Source: an uncultured bacterium | GTDB lineage: Bacteria; Bacillota_I; Bacilli_A; RF39; UBA660 | Reading direction: 5' to 3' | DNA length: 64,000 bases | Assembly: GCA_946560065.1 (NCBI GenBank) | Contig: CAMNUE010000003.1 | Coordinates: 105,249 to 169,248 of the forward strand | Shown here: positions 53,606-62,256 of the stretch, in pieces | Layout of the letters: each line of letters begins with the position of its first letter | Position numbering within the stretch: the first letter of the stretch is position 1 | Translations under genes and position numbers: made by a program | Notes under the pieces: generated by a model | The model's database searches: none | The model's input: only the letters and a program-made list of their open reading frames with translations | What the model was told of the DNA's origin: nothing

Positions 53606-54790
53606 ATATGTACTAGTTATGCCAAAATAATTTTCCATAGTTATCCAATTACCATTGTTGTAGAGTTTTGTTGCTAAATCCTCCCCAACATATCTGAAAT
53701 GCCATGGTTCATATTTGTAACCTGTTTCATTGCTCTTTCCTTTTGGATAACGTAAAATAAAACCATATTTGTAGCAATTTTCTACCAGCCATTTAGCCTC
53801 TTCTGTATTGGCAAATGAATCATCGACTGTATTAACATCAAGTGCTAGACCTGACTGATGTTCTGAATGACCTGGTCTTGCTGAATAGGTATCTGCTTCC
53901 TCTTTTCCATCATTACTTACATAATTGTTATATAGTGTTTTTTGTCTGTTGTATGATCTATATCCACTTGAAATGAATATGTCTAGATTTTCTTCTTTAG
54001 CAGCACTCTTCATTCTATTGAAATTATTTCTTGTCTCCCCTGTTAGACCATTCCCATAACTAGAAGGAAGAGAATACGTTTTATTAACTATTAAGTATCC
54101 ACCTATATATGTGACTCCATTTTTAGTTGTAATGTCAAATCCTTTAGATGTTTTGTTTCTATTACTATTGTTTTCTTTCTTTTCTTCAACAACTTTTTTT
54201 TCAATTTTCTTTTCAGTTACTTTAAGTATAAACTCTTCTCTAGCCTCATTTTTACTAGAGTCTTTAGCAACGTAGAACAATTTATATTCTCCAGCCTTAT
54301 TAAAATCATATTCCCCTTCAATTGTTGGAGTTATCTTTTCCCTAGAGTTATCTTCTACAATAACGTCTTTTAGTAAATCTAGCTCTTTCCCCTCTTCTGT
54401 TTCTAATTCTTTAGTATATTTAATAGTTGGTTTTTCTTTATCATTTATAATAATTATATAGTGGTATTTAGTTTTCTTTTTAAAATAATCTTCAACTTCA
54501 AAAGTTACTTTTATTTTTCTTATTTTAGTAGTATTGATTTTTTTCTTTTTTGTGAGTATTTTTCCGTTTTTAATTTTTCTAATTGCATCTAAATTGGTTA
54601 TTTTATCGTTTAATGATACATTTAGTTCTTTTTCATATTCTAAGTTTAACTTTTTAGAATTAAGAATTATTTTTACAAGTATTATAGTTAATATTATTAT
54701 TGTTAGTATTGTGATTATCAAAAATGCAAATGCTTTTTTCTTTAGAACTAATTTTTTCTTCCTTTTCAATACCACTTTTTTTTCTTCCAT
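53600..54790 (-). CDS. D-alanyl-D-alanine carboxypeptidase, VanY/M15B family
   Basis: 396 aa. A basic N-terminus and one membrane helix (about 23-43) anchor an extracellular chain: first about 150 residues with an Ig/DUF5011-like repeat (TEEGKELDLLKDVIVEDNSR), then a basic linker. The M15B peptidase domain follows with ISSGYRSYNRQ, SARPGHSEHQSGLALDVN (zinc His and Asp) and EPWHFRYVGE (catalytic Glu and zinc His). It trims the terminal D-Ala of peptidoglycan stem peptides. Single-gene transcript from TACTATAATA just above the start. Confidence 0.92.
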   Translation of the reverse strand: MEEKKVVLKRKKKLVLKKKAFAFLIITILTIIILTIILVKIILNSKKLNLEYEKELNVSLNDKITNLDAIRKIKNGKILTKKKKINTTKIRKIKVTFEVEDYFKKKTKYHYIIIINDKEKPTIKYTKELETEEGKELDLLKDVIVEDNSREKITPTIEGEYDFNKAGEYKLFYVAKDSSKNEAREEFILKVTEKKIEKKVVEEKKENNSNRNKTSKGFDITTKNGVTYIGGYLIVNKTYSLPSSYGNGLTGETRNNFNRMKSAAKEENLDIFISSGYRSYNRQKTLYNNYVSNDGKEEADTYSARPGHSEHQSGLALDVNTVDDSFANTEEAKWLVENCYKYGFILRYPKGKSNETGYKYEPWHFRYVGEDLATKLYNNGNWITMENYFGITSTYK

Positions 54791-54841
54791 AATAGCCTAC
54801 CTTATAACTATATTATAGTACTTTAGGTAATTCTTTTCCAG

Positions 54842-56290
54842 TTATTTATATTTCATATTATTAATACTATCTATTATTAACTTTGACATTTCTTTTTCAT
54901 GTTCTTTGTAGTCATGTGTAGAATTTGGAATTACATGAAATTGAAATTTGGCATTTTTAAATCTTTCTTTTAATCTATTTTCAACATATGACATATTCCA
55001 ACCTTTATATACATGTTCATTGCTTCCTGCAATTATTGAAATGTATCCTTTATAATTTAATGGTTTCGTAATATCTCTGTCTTCTTCTAATTTAAATAAG
55101 TCTGCTTTTGAACCAATTGCCATAGTTGAGGCTACTTTTAGGGCTGAGAATTCATTAGTTACCATTTCATAGGGCTTTTCCTCTGCTACAAGTTTTTTAC
55201 TTTTTTCAATTAGTTCGTCATATTCATCTTTTACCCTTGAACGAAATCTGCTTACCATATCTACTGGACTTAGTAAAATTATTTTATTTACATCCCCTAC
55301 TTGTTCAGCATAGTATTGAACTTTTAGGGTACCTAGACTTTGTCCCACTAAAACAATATCTTCGTAACCTGCATCTTTCGCATAGTTAACTGCTGCTGAT
55401 ATATCGTAGATAGAATCATCAAAGTTTTCATAAATGTTTCCTGCTTTTATTGTTTCAGTAACACCTCTATATTTACGATGTAGTCGGAAAAATTGTTCTG
55501 AACCACGGTTATTTGAAATCATAAAATCGTAACCATGATAATTAAATTCTTCAAACATGTCTTCATAATATTCCGATTTAAAAAAGTTTCCACCACTTCC
55601 GTGAATAAAAATTATGATTGACTTAGTATCTTTATCAGTATGTTGAATTAGTCCAGGTAAGAAGCAACCATCTTCGGTATTTAAAATGATAAATTCCTTT
55701 TGGCGATATTCTTTATTGGTGTTTACTCCTTTTATTATTTTTGAAAGTTCACCAAAAATATTGATATAAGCAGGAGTGTTCTTAAAAACGACTCCATTAT
55801 TATTCGTTAGCATTAATTCTTGAAGTTCGTAAAAATCAAACCATTTTTTATCTGTTGCGAGAAAAGTATTTAATTTTATATCTTCATCTTTTATATTGGT
55901 TTTTAAATAATAGAAGTAAGTAAATCTTTGTTCTCGTTCTTCATTTCTTTTTAGCATTGTTAGATATCTAATATCTGTTGGGTTTATTTCATACCCAATT
56001 TCTTCGATTGCTTTTTGAAGTATGGCATCTACTAGTGATTGATTTGCGCCAACATGATTAGCAATCATTCCCCATTTACCGTTATTATAGTGAACATTTT
56101 CACTACGTTTTTGAAGAAGTATTTTGCCGTCTTCATTAATTATAAAAATAGCAACTTCTTGATGCCATAGATGTTTTTCATGAACTTCTTTTTTTGTTGC
56201 TTCTATATCAGTTATATTTCCATCATCATCTAACACTTTTAAAAGCATTTTGTCTTTTTCTTGATATGATTCATAGTGTACCTTATTCAT
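54842..56290 (-). CDS. Fusion of a degenerate Nudix domain and an alpha/beta hydrolase
   Basis: 482 aa from ATG at 56288-56290 (GAGGTG upstream; the longer frame opens with a GTG in that site). Residues 1 to about 170 resemble IPP-isomerase-type/YfcD Nudix proteins (HLWHQEVAIFIINEDGKILL). However, the Nudix box at 78-100 reads N-HVGAN-Q-SLVDAIL-QK-AIEEIGY: the first Gly is Asn, the next Glu is Gln and the Arg-Glu pair is Gln-Lys, with only the final EExG kept. From about 205 an alpha/beta hydrolase domain follows: IIIFIHGSGGNF, VGQSLGTLK with the nucleophile Ser, and STHDYKEHE with the catalytic His. Substrate unknown, and I know no common fusion of this type. Confidence 0.8.
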   Translation of the reverse strand: MNKVHYESYQEKDKMLLKVLDDDGNITDIEATKKEVHEKHLWHQEVAIFIINEDGKILLQKRSENVHYNNGKWGMIANHVGANQSLVDAILQKAIEEIGYEINPTDIRYLTMLKRNEEREQRFTYFYYLKTNIKDEDIKLNTFLATDKKWFDFYELQELMLTNNNGVVFKNTPAYINIFGELSKIIKGVNTNKEYRQKEFIILNTEDGCFLPGLIQHTDKDTKSIIIFIHGSGGNFFKSEYYEDMFEEFNYHGYDFMISNNRGSEQFFRLHRKYRGVTETIKAGNIYENFDDSIYDISAAVNYAKDAGYEDIVLVGQSLGTLKVQYYAEQVGDVNKIILLSPVDMVSRFRSRVKDEYDELIEKSKKLVAEEKPYEMVTNEFSALKVASTMAIGSKADLFKLEEDRDITKPLNYKGYISIIAGSNEHVYKGWNMSYVENRLKERFKNAKFQFHVIPNSTHDYKEHEKEMSKLIIDSINNMKYK

Positions 56291-56367
56291 TCGTTTCACC
56301 TCTTTATTGATTATAACATATTATAATATTAATAATTTAATGTTAGGCAAAACTTTTCTAAACAAAA

Positions 56368-56397
56368 AGATGATTCAGTATTAAAACTTTATCATCT
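56368..56397 (-). terminator. Terminator of the alkaline-phosphatase-family gene
   Basis: AGATGA/TCATCT with a longer loop, followed by TTTTTG on the minus strand, 22 bp below the stop at 56419. Confidence 0.55.
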
Positions 56398-56418
56398 ATT
56401 ATATTAATATAAATGAAA

Positions 56419-57525
56419 TCAATTGTTTTTATTTTCTATTACAATTAATGGCACTAATACTTCGTCCTCAGTAATGCCAGCATGCATTGATTTTAAATTC
56501 ATACTGTTTTCATTGTATCTGAAGAATTTATTTGAAGTAGCAATTGCTAGATAGTCACCTACTACCTCTTCAAAATGAATATTATTTTTTCCAGGACCAA
56601 ATAATTGCTTTTCTAGAACTTCTTTTTTAGAAAGGAGAATAAAGTCTTTGCCGAAATAATTGTGGAAAAGTTCTTCGAAATGCTTTTCTTCTCCTTCTTT
56701 AATAAAGAAGGCACAAGCCCTTGATTCTATTGATGTTTGTTGTCTTAATAACCTGAAAATATCTTCATATTCACTTAGTGTTATTGGTTCGCAATTTAGA
56801 TGTCCATGATCTGCAACTAAAATAACTAACGTATCTTTAAGCTTACTGCAAAGTTTTTCTGTTTTATCATTCATGATTTTAAATAATTCAAGTGTTTCTT
56901 TGGCATCAGTTCCTACTTCATGCATTGTATGGTCTGGTTCATCACTATATGCATAGATAAAATTGCTTTCCCCATTATTACAAATGTCTATTATTTTATT
57001 GTGCATGTCATCTAAGTCTTTGTAAGGAGTTTCTCCAAAGGGATATAAGATATGAGAATTTGTTTTTGAAGATAGCTTTTCAACAATATTTTTATATGGA
57101 TAAGTTTCTTCACTAATGCTCTTTTCTGAGATTCTTACATTTGTATCTTTTATAGTATTTAGAAACATAGTAACAGTTTGATCGATGTTTTTAAAATATA
57201 GGTCCCAGCCTAACCAGCCATGTTCATTAGGATTTTTTCCGGATAAGACAGATGTTGTTGAGGCAGTTGTTGTTGGTGGGAAAATTGCATTGATATCCTT
57301 AATTTTGTTAATATTTAGGAAATCAGATTTATTTAGATTTCTTTTTAAAAGATTAGCTCCCATTCCATCATATAGCATATAGACTATATTTTTATAGGTA
57401 TTTCTTTCTAATATTTCATCTAATTCTTTTAAAGTTTCATGATATGTTTCAATACCATAGTGTTTGAATAGAGAATTTGTCACATTCGTTAAACAGTTAT
57501 TATAATCTGGATAAATTGTTTTCAT
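56419..57525 (-). CDS. Alkaline phosphatase superfamily enzyme (nucleotide pyrophosphatase/phosphodiesterase type)
   Basis: 368 aa without signal peptide. VYMLYDGMGANLL gives the first metal Asp, FPPTTTASTTSVLSGKNPNEHGWLGW the nucleophile Thr and its conserved surround, SDEPDHTMHEVG an Asp/His pair and LVADHGH the last pair. These enzymes cleave phosphodiester or phosphomonoester bonds; lack of a signal peptide suggests a cytoplasmic substrate. It is divergent from the ABC importer genes. Confidence 0.85.
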   Translation of the reverse strand: MKTIYPDYNNCLTNVTNSLFKHYGIETYHETLKELDEILERNTYKNIVYMLYDGMGANLLKRNLNKSDFLNINKIKDINAIFPPTTTASTTSVLSGKNPNEHGWLGWDLYFKNIDQTVTMFLNTIKDTNVRISEKSISEETYPYKNIVEKLSSKTNSHILYPFGETPYKDLDDMHNKIIDICNNGESNFIYAYSDEPDHTMHEVGTDAKETLELFKIMNDKTEKLCSKLKDTLVILVADHGHLNCEPITLSEYEDIFRLLRQQTSIESRACAFFIKEGEEKHFEELFHNYFGKDFILLSKKEVLEKQLFGPGKNNIHFEEVVGDYLAIATSNKFFRYNENSMNLKSMHAGITEDEVLVPLIVIENKNN

Positions 57526-57634
57526 ATTTATTATTCACCTCATCTTTTAATATAGTAACATAATCATTTTCTATTAACAATATCCTTATCATTTTATTAT
57601 TTTACTCATAGAATAATATAGTTGGGAGGTTATT
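57526..57634. promoter_or_regulatory. Divergent promoter region, phosphatase (-) and ABC importer (+)
   Basis: 109 bp between divergent starts. GAATAATATAG upstream of the TTGGGAGG ribosome site may be the plus-strand -10. Neither direction shows a strong -35. Confidence 0.35.
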
Positions 57635-58378
57635 ATGAATAAACTACTTAGTGTTAAAGATTTGAGGAAAGTTTATCATACACTTGACGATGAAATTGTA
57701 GCAATAGATGATATTTCATTTTCTGTTTTGGAGGGAGAATTTATTTCTATTGTTGGACCTAGTGGTTGTGGTAAATCAACTATTCTTTCTATTTTGAGTA
57801 ATCTTGTTCCTAGTTCTGGTGGAGAAATTTTATTGAAGGATTCTAGTATTGCATATATGCTTCAGGAGGATTGTTTGCTACCTTTTAGAACTATTTTAGA
57901 TAATTGTTTGATTGGATTAGAAGTTACAGGAAAACTTACTGATGAAAATAAGAAATACGTTATTGATTTATTGAATACTTACGGATTAGGAGAATTTATT
58001 GATAAGTATCCTAGTAATTTATCTGGTGGTATGAGACAACGAGTTGCTTTAATTAGAACTTTAGCTACAAAACCTGACATTTTATTATTGGATGAAGCTA
58101 TGTCTGCCCTTGACTATCAATCAAGACTTACAATAAGTGATGATATTTATAAAATTATTAAACAAGAAGGAAAAACTGCTATTATGGTTACACACGATAT
58201 TGCAGAGGCAATTAGTATGTCAGATAGAATAATTGTTTTGACTAAAAGACCATCTACAGTAAAGAAAATATATAAGATAGAGTTTGAAGATAAATCTACT
58301 CCAATTGAAAATAGAAAAAGGAAAGAATTCAGTGGTTATTATGATAAGATTTGGAGGGATTTAGATGTTCACATTTAG
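57635..58378 (+). CDS. ABC importer ATPase (SsuB/TauB-like)
   Basis: 247 aa. Walker A GPSGCGKST (41-49), Q-loop MLQEDCLLPF, signature LSGGMRQRVALIRTL, Walker B DILLLDEAMSALD and the switch His in VTHDIAEAI are complete. It energises import by the permease encoded next, with a 14-bp overlap, probably together with the solute-binding protein at 52322. The start follows GGGAGG. The system is now probably inactive because the permease is truncated. Confidence 0.9.
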   Translation: MNKLLSVKDLRKVYHTLDDEIVAIDDISFSVLEGEFISIVGPSGCGKSTILSILSNLVPSSGGEILLKDSSIAYMLQEDCLLPFRTILDNCLIGLEVTGKLTDENKKYVIDLLNTYGLGEFIDKYPSNLSGGMRQRVALIRTLATKPDILLLDEAMSALDYQSRLTISDDIYKIIKQEGKTAIMVTHDIAEAISMSDRIIVLTKRPSTVKKIYKIEFEDKSTPIENRKRKEFSGYYDKIWRDLDVHI

Positions 58379-59039
58379 TAATGAGCATTATGATTATTTG
58401 AAGAGAATAAAAAAAGAAAAGCGAATTATATTTTTTTTTAGAATATTAATTGTTATTTTATTTATGTTTGTTTGGGAAGTGTTAGCACAGAACTCAATAA
58501 TTAATACATTCTTATTTTCTAGTCCGAGTAAAGTTATTGAAACAATTTGTTCTTTATATAACAATGGAGACCTTTTAAGGCATGTTGGAGTGTCACTTTA
58601 TGAAGTGTTTATTAGTTTCTTTATGGCCAGTGGAATCGGTATAATAGTTGCTACTATATTATGGTCGAATGAACGACTTTCTAAAATTATAGATCCATAT
58701 ATAACAATTTTGAATTCCCTTCCAAAGGTAGCTCTTGGTCCATTAATAATTATTTGGGTTGGTGCTAGTATGAATTCAATTATCTTTATGGCGTTGATGA
58801 TTAGCGTTTTTGTAACTATTATTAATATTTATAATGGATTTATTAATGTTAATGAAAATTATATTATAATGCTTAAGAGTTTTGGTGCAAGTAAGTGGCA
58901 GATTTTTCGAAAAGTTGTTTTTCCTAGTAATATAGAAAATATAATTTCAGCTTTAAAAGTAAATATTTCAATGAGTTTGATTGGCACTAAACACACACAG
59001 GGAGAAAAGCGAAAAATATATAAAATTAGGCATTGCTAA
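58365..59039 (+). pseudogene. ABC importer permease, C-terminus replaced at a mobile-element junction
   Basis: 224 codons. The first about 208 residues are a normal SsuC/TauC-type permease: IIFFFRILIVILFMFVWEVLA, a LSKIIDPYITILNSLPKVALGPLIIIWVG loop and SFGASKWQIFRKVVFPSN, the EAA coupling loop. At ISMSLIG, where the family continues into its last two helices, the frame runs into GTKHTQGEKRKIYKIRHC and stops. The switch lies near 58985 and marks the left end of the element carrying the serine recombinase. The missing helices should lie beyond the right edge of the window. Confidence 0.85.
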
Positions 59040-59043
59040 TTTT
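59022..59043 (-). terminator. Terminator of the recombinase gene
   Basis: AAAATTAG/CTAATTTT perfect 8-pair stem, 6-nt loop, then TATATATTTTT on the minus strand. It overlaps the recombinase stop codon. Confidence 0.75.
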
Positions 59044-60405
59044 CCAATATATCTTCAGCTTTTTCTTATCTACTACTACTTTATCAATTAAACTTTCCAC
59101 AACATTTCTTTGTTCTGTAAATTCTAATTGATTCCATATCTTACTTAAATTTTTGATACTTTCATAAGATGTTACACCTTTTATACCTTTTCGTTTTTCT
59201 TCCTCTAATGTTTTAGTTATTTTATCTCGTTCAAGAGCTAACTCATCAACTCTTTTTTTCATGTCATCAATAACAATTCCTTTGGACATACAATTAATTA
59301 AATTGGTTATTTGATTTTGAACCTCTTCAAGTCGTGTATTTAATTCGCTTTGTACGTCAGCTTGGGCTAAATCAAATGTATCATTAAACTTATTCTCATC
59401 AAGCGACATTTCAAATAACTGTTCTAAGAAAGTGTCTTCAATTTCAAAACTATCTAATCTATTATTCTGACAATTAGGATCTCTAATAAGTTGAGGTTTA
59501 CTTTTTTGTTGGGAATAACAATAACAAATTATTCTTTGCCCCCATTTTTGGTATCTATATTTTGCTCCACAATGAGCACAATATATTTTGCCAGATAAAA
59601 GATAATGACTAGCTCTTTGAGCATGGCTTCTGTTCTCTTCTATTATTTGTAATTCATCATATTCTTCTTGTGAGATTGCTGCTTTATGTCGCCCTTTGTA
59701 TAGTTCTCCCTTATGAGGTATTAAACCTAAATTCGTTTTACAATTTAGGATTTCTTGTATCCATGCCTGGTCTAATCCTGTAATTGCTTCTAGTTGAGGA
59801 TAACTCATTCCTTGCAATCTTAAAGTTTTCATCAAGTCAAATATCATTTTTCGCTCAGTATTAAATTCCAGTATTCCTGTATCCTTATTATAATCATAAA
59901 CAAATGGAATCTTTCCTCCACCACGCCAGAAGCCATCTTGAATTCTTTTTAGCATTCCTAATCTTGTTCTCTCAATTATAGTTTCTCTTTCTAACTGAGC
60001 AAAAACTGATAGGATACCAATCATAGCTTTTCCAAATGGTGTAGTTGTGTCAAAACTTTCTCTGATAGATATAAAACCAACATCATATTTATTAAATACT
60101 TCTTCTATCATATAAAGAGTATCTTTTTGGCTTCTTGATAATCTATCTAATTTAAATACTAAGACTGTTTCGATTTTGCCTTCTTTAATATCTGCAATTA
60201 ATTGTTGAATCGCTGGTCTATTTAAATCCTTTCCACTATATCCTGGATCGGTATAGACTTTAAATTCTGTACATTCCTTACTCTTTAAGTACGCCGTTAC
60301 AAGTTCGATTTGGGCATCTATTGAATAGCCTTCTACTTGTGAATCAGTTGAAACACGAACGTAGATTGCTTTAATCTTTTTTACTACTGCTTTTACGATA
60401 CTAAT
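59026..60405 (-). CDS. Large serine recombinase with probable ATT start codon
   Basis: 459 aa if it starts at ATT (60403-60405). AAGGAGG lies 8 nt upstream, and no ATG, GTG or TTG occurs in frame before codon 99; starting there would delete the catalytic domain. The N-terminal resolvase domain has the nucleophile Ser19 in YVRVSTDSQVEGYSIDAQ, then YTDPGYSGKDLNRPAIQQL and VFKLDRLSRSQKDT. A recombinase domain (RGGGKIPFVYDYNKDTG) and a zinc-ribbon (IYCAHCGAKYRYQ) lead to a coiled coil (QSELNTRLEEVQNQITNL). It should integrate and excise the element. The rest of the gene is undamaged. Confidence 0.88.
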   Translation of the reverse strand: MSIVKAVVKKIKAIYVRVSTDSQVEGYSIDAQIELVTAYLKSKECTEFKVYTDPGYSGKDLNRPAIQQLIADIKEGKIETVLVFKLDRLSRSQKDTLYMIEEVFNKYDVGFISIRESFDTTTPFGKAMIGILSVFAQLERETIIERTRLGMLKRIQDGFWRGGGKIPFVYDYNKDTGILEFNTERKMIFDLMKTLRLQGMSYPQLEAITGLDQAWIQEILNCKTNLGLIPHKGELYKGRHKAAISQEEYDELQIIEENRSHAQRASHYLLSGKIYCAHCGAKYRYQKWGQRIICYCYSQQKSKPQLIRDPNCQNNRLDSFEIEDTFLEQLFEMSLDENKFNDTFDLAQADVQSELNTRLEEVQNQITNLINCMSKGIVIDDMKKRVDELALERDKITKTLEEEKRKGIKGVTSYESIKNLSKIWNQLEFTEQRNVVESLIDKVVVDKKKLKIYWKISNA

Positions 60406-60507
60406 TTTTAGTTCCTCCTTTTCCTATAAAAGCATTTCTAGTAAAAAGTCTTGTACTTATTATACCATTTTTGATTAAAATTTGGTAGTAATGCAAACAA
60501 GATTTTT
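60406..60507. other. Short gap between recombinase and 37-aa ORF
   Basis: AT-rich; holds the AAGGAGG ribosome site of the recombinase at about 60412-60420 and TATAAT on the minus strand near 60460, a possible promoter for the recombinase. Confidence 0.35.
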
Positions 60508-60621
60508 TTAAGCTTCTTTATTCATATATTTCTTTACTAATACATATATAATTGAAACGTCTAAAGTTATATCTCTTGCTTTAAATATATTACCTTCTAT
60601 AGAATAATTTACGGCTTCCAT
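60508..60621 (-). CDS. 37-aa small protein upstream of the recombinase
   Basis: ATG at 60619-60621 is preceded by AAAGGAG about 10 nt upstream and a TATAAT further up. The peptide reads MEAVNYSIEGNIFKARDITL and continues to KYMNKEA. It is short, neutral and without a recognised family. Its place directly above the integrase gene would suit an excision (directionality) factor or a leader peptide, but most known excision factors are larger and basic. Coding status rests on the ribosome site and codon use only. Confidence 0.5.
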   Translation of the reverse strand: MEAVNYSIEGNIFKARDITLDVSIIYVLVKKYMNKEA

Positions 60622-60689
60622 ATTATAATCAACTCCTTTAATTAATTATATTTTTCTAAAAAAGTAAAATACTTACATACTACAAAAAA

Positions 60690-61424
60690 TTACAATTTTC
60701 TTAAAATTCCGTGAACATAATACCTATCTCTTCTAGTTCTTCGATTTTCGTGCGAACACGAATAAAGTGTTATGATTCTATCATAATCAGCTTTTACTTC
60801 TACATCAGTTTTATATTTACTTTTATTAATAACATTGTTCAAATAATTCTCATAGTCTTCAAAAGAAGAAAATTTTTGCTGATAAGAATCTGATTCAACA
60901 TCATCAACATAAGCACTAAAAACATCAACTACATAATTCCCATTTAAAGTATATAAATAAAAAGAAGGATGCTTTTTATAAAACGTAGCATCCATATACT
61001 TATATAGTTCTCCAAACATTGAACCATTATTAGTATGATGTCCATAAATAAAAGTATTTAAATCCGAAAAATCTGGTGTGGAAGAATAATCCATAAAAAT
61101 GCTACCTGCACCACTCCATTTTTTGTCATAAGAATGATTAAGATAAAAAGAATTATTAGTTCCCTGTACAATTGGATAGTTAATTTCTGTATCTTCTATT
61201 TTTATCCATCCAATTACATCTGAATTAATTTTTTTTAATTCATCAAAATTAATAATATCTTCGGTTTTTTCGCTTGAATTATCATTTATTTCTATCAAAT
61301 CAATTAAATCTTCTTTTAAAGTTTCTGCTTGCTTTGTTTCTTTAGATACTTTTGCGAGTTCATATATGCTAATACTTAAACAAAAACTAAAGCATATAAG
61401 TAATAATATTTTTATTTTTTTCAT
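60690..61424 (-). CDS. Class B-like sortase
   Basis: 244 aa. N-terminal membrane helix, then the sortase core INYPIVQGTNNSFYLNHSYD, GSIFMDYSS and FIYGHHTNNGSMFGEL with the catalytic His (129-130). ITLYSCSHENRRTRRDRYYVHG holds Cys223 and Arg residues for the active site. TLYSC and the long insertion before it are class B features, shared with pilus-associated or NPQTN-type enzymes. No sortase substrate is visible in the element part in view. It starts one base after the stop of the 185-aa gene. Confidence 0.88.
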   Translation of the reverse strand: MKKIKILLLICFSFCLSISIYELAKVSKETKQAETLKEDLIDLIEINDNSSEKTEDIINFDELKKINSDVIGWIKIEDTEINYPIVQGTNNSFYLNHSYDKKWSGAGSIFMDYSSTPDFSDLNTFIYGHHTNNGSMFGELYKYMDATFYKKHPSFYLYTLNGNYVVDVFSAYVDDVESDSYQQKFSSFEDYENYLNNVINKSKYKTDVEVKADYDRIITLYSCSHENRRTRRDRYYVHGILRKL

Positions 61425-61425
61425 A

Positions 61426-61983
61426 CTATCGTTCCTGTTCTATTTCTTCGACTTCTTCTGGTTCTTTTAAATCCAACCATTTGTCATAAATACTTTTGTA
61501 AGGCAACTCAGTTATTTTAGCTAAATTTTCAAAGCATCGTTCTCTTATAACACTATCAGCACAACCAATAAGAGCATAGACATCTCCTTCTCCATACGTT
61601 AATAAATTATTAAGATCTTTAAAAGAAAAATTTAAAACTTCTTTACCTAAATCATCATTTGGATAATTTTCCATATACCATTCTTTAATAGAAACATTTA
61701 AAAGTTTATTTTTAGCTTGTAAATAACTGGAAAAATTTTTACAGATTTTATTTTTTTCTTTTCCTAATCTTTCATAATCAATTTTAAACAAATGATCAGA
61801 CAATTTAGCATGGCTAATTAATTCATATATTTCATTAGTTATGAAATCATCAATATTCTTAATAGTATTATCATCCCAATTTAAATGATGAAAAGTAGTA
61901 CGAATTGGAATCCTTCCTTTTTTGCTTTCCAAATAAAGAGTTATCGAACAATGATTATATGAATATCCTAATTTATATTCCAT
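61426..61983 (-). CDS. Hypothetical protein of the mobile element
   Basis: 185 aa from ATG at 61981-61983 (GGAGA upstream; earlier in-frame Met codons lie inside the preceding gene). Begins MEYKLGYSYNHCSITLYLES, then a helical region and an acidic tail EEVEEIEQER. No membrane segment and no family I recognise. Tight packing with both neighbours puts it in one operon. Confidence 0.65.
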   Translation of the reverse strand: MEYKLGYSYNHCSITLYLESKKGRIPIRTTFHHLNWDDNTIKNIDDFITNEIYELISHAKLSDHLFKIDYERLGKEKNKICKNFSSYLQAKNKLLNVSIKEWYMENYPNDDLGKEVLNFSFKDLNNLLTYGEGDVYALIGCADSVIRERCFENLAKITELPYKSIYDKWLDLKEPEEVEEIEQER

Positions 61984-61984
61984 G

Positions 61985-62242
61985 TTAACAAATCTCCTCT
62001 TCGTACTCTTCTTTATCTTCATGTACTCTATATAATTCATCTTGAACTTCATAGCGAATTTCTTCTTTATAAATAGAATCATAATCATCAAATATTTCGT
62101 AAGCTTTATTTATATATTCTTCAGTAATGTCTTTCTCGTGTAATCCTGCTATATCATATAAAAGTAAAGCAACATAAAATTCTTTATCATACTTATCGCA
62201 TCTTAAATAATTAATGTGTTTTTTTACTTCTTCAATATTCAT
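61985..62242 (-). CDS. Small acidic hypothetical protein of the mobile element
   Basis: 85 aa from ATG at 62240-62242 with GGAGA 8 nt upstream. Helical and very acidic (EEVKKHINYLRCDKYDKEFY, end EDKEEYEEEIC). It ends one base before the start of the 185-aa gene. Highly acidic small proteins on mobile elements can be anti-restriction or DNA-mimic proteins, but nothing specific supports that here. Confidence 0.6.
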   Translation of the reverse strand: MNIEEVKKHINYLRCDKYDKEFYVALLLYDIAGLHEKDITEEYINKAYEIFDDYDSIYKEEIRYEVQDELYRVHEDKEEYEEEIC

Positions 62243-62256
62243 AACGTTTCTCCTTT

